A DNA stretch of 64,000 nt from assembly GCA_040514265.1 (NCBI GenBank), contig JBEVCD010000025.1, forward strand, positions 16,377 to 80,376, written 5' to 3'. Below the pieces are notes generated by a model, which was given only the letters and a program-made list of their open reading frames with translations, was not told where the DNA came from and did not search any database. Below, one piece after another: positions 7,955 to 16,436 of the stretch. The stretch is from WYZ-LMO2 sp040514265 (GTDB lineage Archaea; Halobacteriota; Archaeoglobi; Archaeoglobales; Archaeoglobaceae). A program made the translations under genes and the position numbers. Within the stretch, counting starts at the first letter, position 1, and every line of letters begins with the position of its first letter.

Positions 7955-9356
7955 ATCCCGTGTACGCGTAGACTCCGAGTCTTTTCTTCTCAACAAGCCC
8001 CGTGCATCTCGCGATCGCTTCGAGAGTGATTTCGACGGCGGAGGGCAACTCTTCTCGACGCCTGCACATCGTCGCCGCGAACGATGCTATCGCTCCGTCG
8101 ACGTGGCGGTAGACGTTCACAACTTCCGCGGCAGCGAGGTCTTCCACTATTGCGACGAAGACGTCCCGCGGGATCCTCATGTAAACGTCGCTGCAGACTC
8201 TATCTATTACATCGTTCGTCACACTCTCGATCACTTCGTCCTTGCTCAGCTCATCTTCGTAGTCGAGCTCGAATCTGCTCCTCAAAGCGAGCTTGACGTT
8301 CTCGTAGTTCTCCCCGTAATCCCTGAACATCACGACTTCAGCGTTTCTCCTCAGGGCTGCAGCTCTTACGTGATCGAAGAGTTTTATCGTCGCCCTGCAG
8401 CTCGGCTCGACTTCTATGCGCGAAGAGTATCTGCAATCTCTGCTGCGCATGCACCTCACGATTCCAGCGAGGATTCTGAGGTGCCAGTCAGGTATCGTAG
8501 GACCGTCTCTGAGCTTCATGTTTCTGAGTCCGATCTCTATCTCCTCCTCTATCGTTTCCGGCGGGCCTATGTCTATCTGTTCCATTCTGTCGAGGAGCGG
8601 CTCTTTTATGTCGGAAACACCCTTGTAATTTGCTGGATTTGTTGACGCGATCACGAGAGTGTCTATCTTCATGGGGACTATGTCTCCCTCCGGCGTAGTT
8701 ACTTGCCTCTCTTCCAGCAGCTCGTGGAGGAGCGTTTGAAGAGCCGAAGGAATGCTTCCGAGCTCGTCGAAGTAAGCTATTCCCCTGTGAGCTTTCAGAA
8801 CCCTTCCGGGCGTGAAGACCTCCGGGTGGTCGAGATCGTAACCTTCCTTTATCTTCTGAATACTTATTCCGCCTATCAGCTGCCTCGTCGTCATCATGGG
8901 GTCGCCGGCTACGCGTATCCACTTCTTCGGCACGAATACGAGCTCCACGACGTTTTCTTCGAGAACTTTTCTCTTGCAAGAGAAGCACACGGGCTTCGTG
9001 GGGTCGTCGTGGATTTTGCACCCCTTTATCGCCAGAATCCTGTCCGGTAGGAGCTTGAATATGCTCTTGGAGAAGGTCGTCTTTCCATAACCCTTCCTTC
9101 CCTTGAAGAGTATGTTCGAACCGCTGATCAGAGCAGTTTTTACCATCTCCTTTTCAGCTTTCTTTCCGACTATCTCCGGGAACGGATCTACTCCCCTCTT
9201 CTCGTACTCCAGAAGTTTCTCTCTTATGTATTCGGTGACGCTCTTTGAGTGGTAGTCCTTGTACTCCTCGCTCCAGATGTCTATCTCCTCTCCGTTCAGC
9301 ACGAACTTCGGCGCGTTGCTGGGCTTAACTTCAACATCCTCGAAGATGTATTCCAT
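7944..9356 (-). CDS. AAA+ ATPase, Mg-chelatase (BchI)/MoxR type
   Basis: A 470-residue ATPase with Walker A GRKGYGKTTFS, then a BchI-like cysteine insertion (GCKIHDDPTKPVCFSC), Walker B GIAYFDELGS and a sensor segment ASTNPANYKG. The C-terminal part (about 150 residues) is helical and unfamiliar. BchI-type ATPases drive metal insertion together with a VWA partner, which is the next gene here. No chelatase large subunit (BchH or CobN) is in the window, so the cobalt, nickel or magnesium client is undetermined. The gene is first of the pair, with its own A/T-rich upstream region. Confidence 0.85.
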   Translation of the reverse strand: MEYIFEDVEVKPSNAPKFVLNGEEIDIWSEEYKDYHSKSVTEYIREKLLEYEKRGVDPFPEIVGKKAEKEMVKTALISGSNILFKGRKGYGKTTFSKSIFKLLPDRILAIKGCKIHDDPTKPVCFSCKRKVLEENVVELVFVPKKWIRVAGDPMMTTRQLIGGISIQKIKEGYDLDHPEVFTPGRVLKAHRGIAYFDELGSIPSALQTLLHELLEERQVTTPEGDIVPMKIDTLVIASTNPANYKGVSDIKEPLLDRMEQIDIGPPETIEEEIEIGLRNMKLRDGPTIPDWHLRILAGIVRCMRSRDCRYSSRIEVEPSCRATIKLFDHVRAAALRRNAEVVMFRDYGENYENVKLALRSRFELDYEDELSKDEVIESVTNDVIDRVCSDVYMRIPRDVFVAIVEDLAAAEVVNVYRHVDGAIASFAATMCRRREELPSAVEITLEAIARCTGLVEKKRLGVYAYTGYDR

Positions 9357-9552
9357 CGATAACTGTAACCGCTCGATTTATTTTTTGGTTTTGGTCGGTA
9401 GCATGCAAGGTTTTATATCGTTCGAAACCTCTCCAACCGCAAAATTTATGGTGAGGATGAAGGAGTTCCTGAGCCTCCTTCGCGGAATCTCTCCTGTAGC
9501 GCATTCCGACGTAGTTCTCGTCAGTGCGGAACAAAGTTTATTAAACGCTTGC

Positions 9553-9566
9553 CGAACACGTGTTCG
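9553..9566. promoter_or_regulatory. Perfect 14-bp palindrome at the transporter promoter, candidate operator
   Basis: CGAACACGTGTTCG is its own reverse complement. It ends immediately before the ATG of the small symporter subunit. A TATA-like TTTATTAAA at about 9537-9545 puts the expected transcription start inside the palindrome, an ideal place for a repressor. The DtxR-type gene at the end of the same cluster is a candidate binder, by inference only. Confidence 0.5.
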
Positions 9567-9719
9567 ATGAGGCTGCTGGAGTGCTTGGCTGTGGTTGTGC
9601 TGATGCTGCTCCCGTTTGTCTTCCCGAAAAGCGCCGACCTCACAACCTACGCCTACTGGCTCGTCCTAACGGCAGCGTATCTGGTAACGATAGCCGTGAG
9701 GAGGTGGGAGCTTGAATGA
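9567..9719 (+). CDS. Small symporter accessory subunit, 50 residues
   Basis: ATG at 9567 opens a 50-residue reading frame (MRLLECLAVVVLMLLPFVF at the start, VRRWELE at the end) with two membrane helices. Its stop overlaps the start of the sodium:solute symporter. Small two-helix proteins encoded just upstream of SSS permeases (for example YhdT with PanF) are a recurring accessory arrangement. Length, hydrophobicity and the 8-bp overlap support the call. Confidence 0.7.
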   Translation: MRLLECLAVVVLMLLPFVFPKSADLTTYAYWLVLTAAYLVTIAVRRWELE

Positions 9720-11052
9720 GTTCATTGCAGCCCTTGTAGCCTACGTGGTTCTCGGGTCGCTCATAGCGGCTTACGCCAGGGGTGCGAGGAGCCAGGAGGA
9801 GTTCTTCATAGCCGGGAGAAACGTCAGCGGACTGATTTCCGCTCTTACCTACGCTGCAACAACATACTCGGCTTTCATGATGGTCGGGCTCGTCGGAATG
9901 ACCTACGCAACCGGCGTAGGGGCTGCTGGCTTCGAGCTGATGTACCTCGTCGGCACACTCTTTCTGCTGTCCTACTACGCTCCCAAGATATGGAGGCTCG
10001 GGAGGGAGAGGGGAATAGTGTCGCCCACCGAGTTCTTAGCCCTCCGCTATGGCGAAACGACTGCTAAGCTCGCCGCCCTCATAGCTCTGATAGCTCTAAT
10101 CCCTTACACTTCGGCTCAGATGATAGGTGTAGCCCTGCTGCTTGAAAACGCAGGTTTGAGCTTCGCATCCGGAGTGGCAGTGGCTGCGATCCTCGTAGCC
10201 CTCTGGGCTTTCGTCGGCGGGCTGAGAGGGGTAGCCCTAACCGACGCTTTTCAGGGAATCGTCATGCTGAGCGCAGCTGTGCTCGTCGTGGCTTACGTCA
10301 CGAGTCTGACTGACTTCTCGAAGCTCCCGGAACTCGGCGAGCACCTCTACGTTCCTAACAGCTTCTGGAGCTACGAGAGGTTTGCAGCCCTCGTAACCCC
10401 CTGGTTCTTCTTCGCACTCACGAACCCGCAGGTGTTCCAGAGACTCTTCATACCCCGTGACGAGCGTGCGCTGAAGAGGATGGTCGTTTACTTCGGTTTG
10501 TTTGGTCTCGTCTACACGTTCCTCGTCACCATGCTGGGTTTAGAGCTGAGGCTGATGACAGAGAGTGGCGAGTTTCCGGTTGTTAGGGACAGGGACAGGG
10601 TTACACCGACGCTTCTGAGCCTTGCACCTTCTTGGCTTGCAGCTTTAGTCAGCCTGAGCATACTCATGGCTGCCGTTACAACCGCCAACTCGATAGTGCT
10701 CAGCCTTTCCTCGATGGTCTCGCGCGACATAGTCGGCGAGAAGGGTGTGACGATCGGAAGGCTGAGCGTAGTGGTGCTGACGACGCTCGTAGCCCTCTTC
10801 GCTCTGCAGAGACCGCAGTACATAGTCGAACTGTCGGTTACGTCGTCGACGATACTGCTCTGCCAGCTACCGCTGATAATCGGCTATTTCCACTGGGACA
10901 GGGGCGGAAGAATTACCGGAATTTCAACGCTAATCGCCGGCTTTACGGCTGCGATCGTTTACCCGCGCTTGATTCCGCTTTCCAGCGTAGCAACCCTCCT
11001 GACAGCCTTCGCCGTCTACGCGATCGTGGCAGTCCTGGAGTCGCGAAAGTAA
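9712..11052 (+). CDS. Sodium:solute symporter (SSS) family permease
   Basis: The 446-residue protein has about 12-13 membrane helices. It includes the SSS features FFIAGRNVSG near residue 32, a TYAATTYSAFM segment in helix 2 and GLRGVALTDAFQG near residue 170. The family couples sodium entry to uptake of a small solute; the closest-looking group is the PanF/organic-anion type, but the substrate cannot be fixed. The start is TTG at 9712, placed about 6 nt after a GAGGAGGTGG Shine-Dalgarno and overlapping the small upstream subunit. Confidence 0.88.
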   Translation: MNEFIAALVAYVVLGSLIAAYARGARSQEEFFIAGRNVSGLISALTYAATTYSAFMMVGLVGMTYATGVGAAGFELMYLVGTLFLLSYYAPKIWRLGRERGIVSPTEFLALRYGETTAKLAALIALIALIPYTSAQMIGVALLLENAGLSFASGVAVAAILVALWAFVGGLRGVALTDAFQGIVMLSAAVLVVAYVTSLTDFSKLPELGEHLYVPNSFWSYERFAALVTPWFFFALTNPQVFQRLFIPRDERALKRMVVYFGLFGLVYTFLVTMLGLELRLMTESGEFPVVRDRDRVTPTLLSLAPSWLAALVSLSILMAAVTTANSIVLSLSSMVSRDIVGEKGVTIGRLSVVVLTTLVALFALQRPQYIVELSVTSSTILLCQLPLIIGYFHWDRGGRITGISTLIAGFTAAIVYPRLIPLSSVATLLTAFAVYAIVAVLESRK

Positions 11053-11076
11053 TTTAACGACGAACCAATTTTTTTC

Positions 11077-11637
11077 GTGGAGAGGGTCGAGGAGTACCTC
11101 GAAGCGATATACGAGCTTCAGAGCGGGAAGAGTAAAGCCGTGAAGACCGGGGATCTGGCAAGGAGACTTAACGTAAAGCCGTCCAGTGTCACCGAAATGC
11201 TGCTGAAGCTTAGAGATAAGGGCTACGTCGACTACCAGCCTTACAGGGGAGCTGTTCTGACGAAAAAGGGCGAGAAGGTGGCGAAGAGGATAAAAAAGTA
11301 CCACGAGATATCCTACAACTTCTTCAGAATCCTCGGGCTCGAAGAAAGCGTAGCCGAGAGACTAGCTTGCGAGCTTGAGCACCACTTGAACGACGAAGTT
11401 GCTGAGAAGTTCTGCATCTTCATATCCGGCTTCTGCGAGGTCTGTGAAGACTGCGACTTCGCACTCGTAACGCTCGAAAACGCTCCCGACGGAAAGTACG
11501 AAGTTGTAGCGTCACCTCGCTTCATCGTAAAGCCCGGAGACATCGTCGAAGTTCGCGAAGGCAAGCTCGTGATCGGCGGCGAGGAGATAGAGGTCCACGA
11601 GAGTCTCAGGAAACTCATCGTTTTGGCGAGAGTCTGA
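11077..11637 (+). CDS. DtxR/MntR-family metal-dependent regulator
   Basis: The 186-residue protein has an N-terminal winged helix (residues 1-65, VEEYLEAIYELQ and KPSSVTEMLLKLRDKGYV), a dimerisation and metal-binding domain with HEISYNFFRILG and ELEHHLNDEVAEKF, and a C-terminal SH3-like FeoA domain. Such proteins repress metal uptake or redox genes when iron or manganese is bound. It starts at GTG 11077, 24 bp after the symporter, so it is probably cotranscribed with it and may bind the palindrome at 9553. A cluster of cysteines (CEVCEDCD) before the SH3 domain is unusual and might add a metal site. Confidence 0.88.
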   Translation: MERVEEYLEAIYELQSGKSKAVKTGDLARRLNVKPSSVTEMLLKLRDKGYVDYQPYRGAVLTKKGEKVAKRIKKYHEISYNFFRILGLEESVAERLACELEHHLNDEVAEKFCIFISGFCEVCEDCDFALVTLENAPDGKYEVVASPRFIVKPGDIVEVREGKLVIGGEEIEVHESLRKLIVLARV

Positions 11638-12202
11638 TGGCGTAGAGCGTCTCGAAGAAGAGTCTTCTGGTGGCGACAACCTCGTATTCGAATCCCGCGG
11701 AGCGTATGAGCTCGAAAACGTACGGTTCGTTTTGAGAGGAGGCTACTATCAGGGCTCTGCCACCCTCTCTCAGCACGTCTGGAAGCTGTTCGAGGAACCT
11801 CGCTATGACCTCAACGCCGTGCTTGCCGCCGTCTACAGCGACGTCGAGCCAGTCCCCCCTCTTAAGTTCCTCTTCGAGCTCCAGATACGGCGGATTGAAC
11901 AAAACGAGGGAGAACTTCTCGCAAATCCCGGAGAACAGGTCGGCTCTTACGACGTTGAAGCCCTTCTCCTTCAGAACTCTTACAGCGTAGGGAGACACGT
12001 CCGTGACGACTATACTTCTGCACATCTTCGCTATTCTCTCGGCTACGAAGCCGCTTCCGGCTCCCACTTCTATGACGTCGTCTTCGGGTCTCACTTCTTT
12101 CAGAGCCGCCTCAAGCAGGAGCTCGCTGTCTTCTCCTGGCTCGTAGACACAGTTCGGCAAACTTCTCCGCTCCGAGTTCTTCTGGTCTCCTCCCGGCGAC
12201 AT
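11615..12202 (-). CDS. HemK2-like class I methyltransferase
   Basis: About 195 residues. VIEVGAGSGFVAERIA is the SAM-binding motif I, VVTDVSPYAV motif II and NPPYLELEEEL the NPPY motif of protein-glutamine or N6-adenine methyltransferases. The short single-domain form (VYEPGEDSELL at the N terminus) matches the archaeal HemK2/Mtq2 group that methylates release factor 1. It overlaps ksgA by nearly 100 bp. The ATG at 12202 has GGAGGTGG six bases upstream, but starts at 12208 or TTG 12160 are also possible. The 3' end overlaps the convergent DtxR gene. Confidence 0.82.
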   Translation of the reverse strand: MSPGGDQKNSERRSLPNCVYEPGEDSELLLEAALKEVRPEDDVIEVGAGSGFVAERIAKMCRSIVVTDVSPYAVRVLKEKGFNVVRADLFSGICEKFSLVLFNPPYLELEEELKRGDWLDVAVDGGKHGVEVIARFLEQLPDVLREGGRALIVASSQNEPYVFELIRSAGFEYEVVATRRLFFETLYAIRLSPKR

Positions 12203-12860
12203 CCTCATCCACCTCCACGACTATTCCGTGCCTCTCGGCGAGCTCGGCGAGTATATTCCCCATCTTCTTCCTCCGCATCGTGAACGCGAAGGTTACGATC
12301 TTCTCGAACAGCTCCAGGTCGCTCACGTGCACTACCGGTTCCTTCACGATTCTTACTACGGCTGACTCCACCTTAGGTCTCGGCTTGAAGGCGTGGGGCT
12401 TGACGTACTCAAGAATCTCAGCTCTGCAGTAAGCTTTGGCTATAACTCCGAGTCTGCTATCCTCGCCGACGAGTCTCTCCGCGAACTCTCTCTGATACAT
12501 CACAACCGCCAGCTCGAAGTCGTGGCGGAGCAGCTTGAAGGTAAGCGGCGAGGATATGCTGAAGGGTATGTTAGCCACGAACTTGTTGAAACCCGGAAAG
12601 TCGACCTTGAGAGCATCCCCGACTATGAGCTCGAACCTGCCTTCCTCTATCTCGTCGGCGAACTTTCTCCGCAGTTTTTCAGCAAGTCTGACGTCTTTCT
12701 CTATTCCTATCACCTTCCCGGCGTGTCTGAGCAAATATCTTGTGAGGTTTCCGGTTCCGCAACCCACTTCGAGCACGACGTCTTCGCCACTCAGCTCTGC
12801 GTAGCGGACGATTCTGCGGAGCAGAGCTCTGTCGATAACCATGTGCTGACCGAGCTTCAT
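12111..12860 (-). CDS. ksgA: 16S rRNA dimethyladenosine transferase KsgA/Dim1
   Basis: 249 residues from MKLGQHMVIDRALL. Motifs are GQHMVID, VLEVGCGTGNLTRYLL (SAM site), GDALKVDF and the catalytic NIPFSISSPLTFKLL. It dimethylates the two adjacent adenosines in the 3' terminal hairpin of 16S rRNA during small-subunit assembly. The start overlaps the upstream Pcc1 stop in an ATGA arrangement, which fixes it. In many euryarchaea ksgA and hemK follow L21e-rpoF-DUF655; here they sit 14 kb away from that cluster, behind pcc1. Confidence 0.95.
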   Translation of the reverse strand: MKLGQHMVIDRALLRRIVRYAELSGEDVVLEVGCGTGNLTRYLLRHAGKVIGIEKDVRLAEKLRRKFADEIEEGRFELIVGDALKVDFPGFNKFVANIPFSISSPLTFKLLRHDFELAVVMYQREFAERLVGEDSRLGVIAKAYCRAEILEYVKPHAFKPRPKVESAVVRIVKEPVVHVSDLELFEKIVTFAFTMRRKKMGNILAELAERHGIVVEVDEDVAGRRPEELGAEKFAELCLRARRRQRAPA

Positions 12861-13087
12861 CTTCGTCGCCCCGCGAGGCAGCGAAGGATACCCTCGCACA
12901 TCTTGAGGTGCATGAGGTAGTCGTCGAGCGCGTAAAGTAGCGCTCCCACTCTGTCGATCGTGACTTCCACGATCAGCTCATCCCCGCTCGCCCGGCAGCT
13001 GCACCACTCGGGATCGTCGACGCTTAAAGCCCTCGCAACGGCTTCGGCGTCGCGAATCTCAATCTTTAGGCGAGCATGGTACAGCAG
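12857..13087 (-). CDS. pcc1: KEOPS complex subunit Pcc1, apparent CTG start
   Basis: An uninterrupted 76-codon frame lies between the DHH gene and ksgA. It reads KIEIRDAEAVARALSVDDPE, then DELIVEVTIDRVGALLYALD, and ends GILRCLAGRRR: the beta-strand, helix and 'alRal' pattern of Pcc1, the dimerisation subunit of the tRNA t6A-forming KEOPS complex. No ATG, GTG or TTG exists in frame before the first strand. CTG at 13087 (or 13084) is the best start because a GGAGGTG lies 8 nt upstream. The stop overlaps the ksgA ATG. Pcc1 directly behind a RecJ-like gene is a known archaeal order. Confidence 0.75.
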   Translation of the reverse strand: MLYHARLKIEIRDAEAVARALSVDDPEWCSCRASGDELIVEVTIDRVGALLYALDDYLMHLKMCEGILRCLAGRRR

Positions 13088-14385
13088 AGCCTGTCCACCT
13101 CCTTGAGGAACTCCTCAACCTTGTCTGGCGGTATGTTCGCTCCGGCAGCAACTCTGTGTCCGCCTCCAACTCCTCCAACTTTCTCAGCTGCGAGCCTCAT
13201 TACGTCGGCGAGGTTCAACCTTTCGCTCAGCTTCTCGGTCGTTCTGGCGGACACTTTCGCCTCCCCGTTCTTGACGTTGATCACCACGAGGGGTTTGTCA
13301 CTGTAGAGATAGCGCGAAAAGACCGTCGCTATCGGTGAAGCCGACGGAGCATCCTTCATCACGAGATAGCGGATGCAGAAACCGTCTCTGACCTCCTTCT
13401 TTCTCCTGGAGAGTTCTTCGAGGAGCTGAGTCAGAAACTCCTCGTGAATTCTTAGAGCTTTTTCGAGGAACGTCGTGTCGCCGAGCAGCATCGCGAGAGC
13501 TACACTCATGGCTCCTGCCCTTCCGCAGGAGTTAACGACTTCCGTCAGCGTGGTAGCGCTCTTTATCGGCAGGTTGGTCAGCAAGATCTTTTTCCCGAAG
13601 ACCTCACCGAACACACCCTCGTAGGCTCCGAGCTTGAGCATTCTGAGAGCTATGGCGTCCGCAAGCCTCTGCATCTCCTCGAAGCTCAACTCATCCACGT
13701 CCTTTTCTCCGCTCACCTTCACCTTGGATAGGAACTCGTCCAGCTCATCTTCGTTGCCGTAGAAGTCGAGGTAAGGTTCGAGGCTTGTCTGCAGAGCCTT
13801 TCTGAGCTTCCCCGACGGCAGGTTTATCCCCGTCCTCACTTCCACAACTCCCCTCTCCTTTCCCTCCCTCAGGATTTCCGCGTTCGGACCGCTGAACTTC
13901 TGTTTGTCTCCGAGAATTCCCAGAATCGCTATCGACGCCAGGTCTCTGTTCTTAGCGATCCCGTTGGCGAAAAAGTAAGCGACGCCGCTCGCAGACAGTT
14001 CGTACGTTCCGTCGAAGCCGAATAGGTGCGGATTCAGGTGGGCGAAGTTTCTGCGAGGTTTTATAGTTCCAACCGGAATGTGGTGGTCGAGGATTATCAG
14101 GTCCGTGTCGACTTCTGACATCTTGTCCGGATAAGCGCTACCCATATCCGCGAAAACGAGGAGCTCCCCTCTTTCGTACTCGAAGTCCTCATTTAGACCC
14201 TTCAGAAACGATATCTGGAACGTTTTGCCAGCCCTCAGCAGGGCTTTGGCTATTATCGCCCCAGCCGCTATCCCGTCGGCGTCGTGATGCGTGTAAACCC
14301 TGACGAAATCGTGCCTCGCGACTATGTTTGCAGCCTTCGCAGCCTCCCTCTTCAAGAGGTCAAGATCCGAGATTGAACTCGTCAT
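13066..14385 (-). CDS. DHH/DHHA1 phosphoesterase, archaeal RecJ/GAN-like
   Basis: The 439-residue protein has DHH motifs THHDADGIAAGA near residue 33, FADMGSA near 78 and ILDHHIPVG near 98, and a C-terminal DHHA1 domain with GGVGGGHRVAAGA. Archaeal RecJ-like proteins are single-strand-specific exonucleases that associate with the CMG replication complex or with RNA decay. The metal-site residues appear intact. It is followed by pcc1 (overlapping) and ksgA. Its own start overlaps the aspartokinase stop region by 26 bp. Confidence 0.85.
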   Translation of the reverse strand: MTSSISDLDLLKREAAKAANIVARHDFVRVYTHHDADGIAAGAIIAKALLRAGKTFQISFLKGLNEDFEYERGELLVFADMGSAYPDKMSEVDTDLIILDHHIPVGTIKPRRNFAHLNPHLFGFDGTYELSASGVAYFFANGIAKNRDLASIAILGILGDKQKFSGPNAEILREGKERGVVEVRTGINLPSGKLRKALQTSLEPYLDFYGNEDELDEFLSKVKVSGEKDVDELSFEEMQRLADAIALRMLKLGAYEGVFGEVFGKKILLTNLPIKSATTLTEVVNSCGRAGAMSVALAMLLGDTTFLEKALRIHEEFLTQLLEELSRRKKEVRDGFCIRYLVMKDAPSASPIATVFSRYLYSDKPLVVINVKNGEAKVSARTTEKLSERLNLADVMRLAAEKVGGVGGGHRVAAGANIPPDKVEEFLKEVDRLCCTMLA

Positions 14386-15748
14386 GGACTACTCTAAGCG
14401 CGTTAACACCGTCCTTCGCATCGACAACGAAAGATATGTTGTACTCGGAGCAGCTCTGGCTGATCATTATCACGTTTATGCCGTTTCTGCCGAGGGCTGA
14501 GAAGACCTTGCCAGCTACTCCGGGCGTTCCAGCCATACCAGCCCCGACTGCGCTTATTACCGAGACGTTGTCTATCTTTTTAACGCCCGTTACCCCGTTT
14601 TCAAGACCCTTCAGAGCGTTGTAGGCTCTATCGGCATCCCTCGGGTCGACGACAATCGAGAGGTTAAGCTCCGAAGAGCTCTGGGCTACCATTATGACTC
14701 CGACCTTCTCTTCGGCGAGCCTTCTGAACACCTCCGCCATAATTTCGGCGAAGTCTATCCCCGCTCCGCTCACGTTGACTATGCTCGCTCTCTCTATCAG
14801 ACTGAGAGCCTTGACGACGTCCCTCTTTTCCTCCGTCTCCTCCTTTATCACCGTTCCCGGGGCGTCGGGGTTGAAAGTGTTCTTTATTCTCACCGGTATC
14901 TTCTTCCTCATTATCGGTTCGAGAGCCCTCGGATGCAGGATCTTCGCTCCGAAATGCGAGAGCTCCATCGCCTCGATGTAGGAGATTTCGGGTATCACCC
15001 TGGCGTTCGGCACGAATTTGGGGTCGGCGGTCATTATTCCGTCGACTTCCTTCCACAGCCAGACCTCGTCAGCGTCAAGAGCTGCAGCTAGGATCGTAGC
15101 CGTGTAGTCGCTGCCACCTCTTCCGAGAGTCGTTATGCTACCGTCATCGGCTGCGCCTATGAATCCGGTGACTACCGGGACTGTCTTTTTCAGCGTCAGG
15201 AGGGGTTCGAGTCTGCTCCTTATTATGCTGTAAACACCCGGTATCGGCTTAGCTCTGCCGTAGTTCTTGTCCGTGATTATTCCCGCATCTCCGCCAGTCA
15301 AAGCGACGCTGTCCACGCCGAGGGAGATCAGCGTTGCGGAGAATATCGGAGCCAGAAGTCTCTCGCCGAAGGACACTATGTAGTCTTCGCTCCTCCTCGT
15401 CAGCTCTCCGAGGTAGCTTATTCCGAGTAGAACCTTTTCGAGTTCATCGAAAAGCTTTTCGAGAGTCGAAATGACTTTCTGCTTGATATCCTCGTTCCTC
15501 ACTGCATACTCTACGGCTTCGTAGTGCTTTTTCATGAGTTCTGCGACGAACATCTTTATGTACCCGGCGGACGGCTCGCTGCTGCACTTGTAAGCCGCGT
15601 GCAGCAGAGCGTCCGTCACACCGGACATCGCGGAAACCACGACCACAATTTCATTATCGTTAGCAAACTTTTTGACGAGGTTGGCGCAGTGCAGTATGTT
15701 TTTTCCGTCCTTAACGCTTGTCCCGCCGAACTTCATGACGATTCTCAT
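14360..15748 (-). CDS. lysC: Aspartate kinase
   Basis: The 462-residue protein starts MRIVMKFGGTSVKDG, the KFGGTS nucleotide site of aspartokinase. It continues through SFGERLLAPIFSA and GRGGSDYTATILA, and ends in two ACT domains (about residues 310-460) for feedback by lysine or threonine. It phosphorylates aspartate in the first step towards lysine, threonine and methionine. The gene precedes the DHH gene and overlaps it, an operon without obvious functional logic. The length is normal for the family. Confidence 0.93.
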   Translation of the reverse strand: MRIVMKFGGTSVKDGKNILHCANLVKKFANDNEIVVVVSAMSGVTDALLHAAYKCSSEPSAGYIKMFVAELMKKHYEAVEYAVRNEDIKQKVISTLEKLFDELEKVLLGISYLGELTRRSEDYIVSFGERLLAPIFSATLISLGVDSVALTGGDAGIITDKNYGRAKPIPGVYSIIRSRLEPLLTLKKTVPVVTGFIGAADDGSITTLGRGGSDYTATILAAALDADEVWLWKEVDGIMTADPKFVPNARVIPEISYIEAMELSHFGAKILHPRALEPIMRKKIPVRIKNTFNPDAPGTVIKEETEEKRDVVKALSLIERASIVNVSGAGIDFAEIMAEVFRRLAEEKVGVIMVAQSSSELNLSIVVDPRDADRAYNALKGLENGVTGVKKIDNVSVISAVGAGMAGTPGVAGKVFSALGRNGINVIMISQSCSEYNISFVVDAKDGVNALRVVHDEFNLGS

Positions 15749-15782
15749 ACCACCCAGCTTCGAGCCCCTCGCAATATAAGTT

Positions 15783-16370
15783 TTACAGCTGTTTTAGTGT
15801 GTGGGCGATTCTGTGGGCGGTTGTCAGAAAGCCCAGCAAGGCTATTGCCCAAAGACCCGCAACGATCGCGCTCAATCCGTAGAACTCGGCAGCCAAGAGG
15901 GATACCATGAGCAAAGCGAGCCTCGTGTCCCTGCCGCCTATCCCAACCTTGCACTCCGCCCCCTCGGCTTCAGCCATTACCCTCGATATGCTGACGCCGA
16001 AAGACCCGACGATTGCGAGCGAGCCGGGAAGCCAGAGCTCCTGCGGGTTGAGGTGTATAGCTCCGATTATCAGCGCTGCGTCGACGAACCTGTCGAACAC
16101 CCTGTCTAAAAAGGCACCTCTCCTCGTAACCCTCCCCGTCATCCTCGCCAGATCGCCGTCGACGCAGTCGAGAATTTGTGCGACGAACACCAGAAGTGCG
16201 GACTCCCAGAAGTAACCCAGGGCGATCGGGATGGCTGCCAGAATGCCAAAGAGCGTCGCGAAGATCGTTACAGAATTAGGAGAGACGTTGAATCTTGCCA
16301 AAAACGACGCGATCGGGCGGGAAAACTTTCTATAGACTCTCTCCGTAAGGACGTACTCCCACTTCAGCAT
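15783..16370 (-). CDS. CDP-alcohol phosphatidyltransferase family membrane enzyme
   Basis: 195 residues from MLKWEYVLTERVYRK, with about six membrane helices. The CDP-alcohol signature is complete: DCVDGDLAR, then G and two aspartates in RRGAFLDRVFDRFVD. Family members condense a CDP-alcohol with a second alcohol. The divergent neighbour is a cytidylyltransferase, so the two may make a CDP-activated polyol and then a phosphodiester such as di-myo-inositol phosphate or a polar lipid. The start at 16370 has GGGTGG six bases upstream; a TTG at 16406 is possible but overlaps the promoter. Confidence 0.82.
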   Translation of the reverse strand: MLKWEYVLTERVYRKFSRPIASFLARFNVSPNSVTIFATLFGILAAIPIALGYFWESALLVFVAQILDCVDGDLARMTGRVTRRGAFLDRVFDRFVDAALIIGAIHLNPQELWLPGSLAIVGSFGVSISRVMAEAEGAECKVGIGGRDTRLALLMVSLLAAEFYGLSAIVAGLWAIALLGFLTTAHRIAHTLKQL

Positions 16371-16436
16371 CGCAGCCACCCGGCTTTGCATCGTCGGTCC
16401 AAACAAATTTATTTTTTCCCCAGACGAGGCGTCGTA

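Noticed and set aside
9451..9570. 40-codon frame upstream of the small symporter subunit
   Set aside because: It runs through the TATA region and the palindrome and has no Shine-Dalgarno; most likely untranslated.
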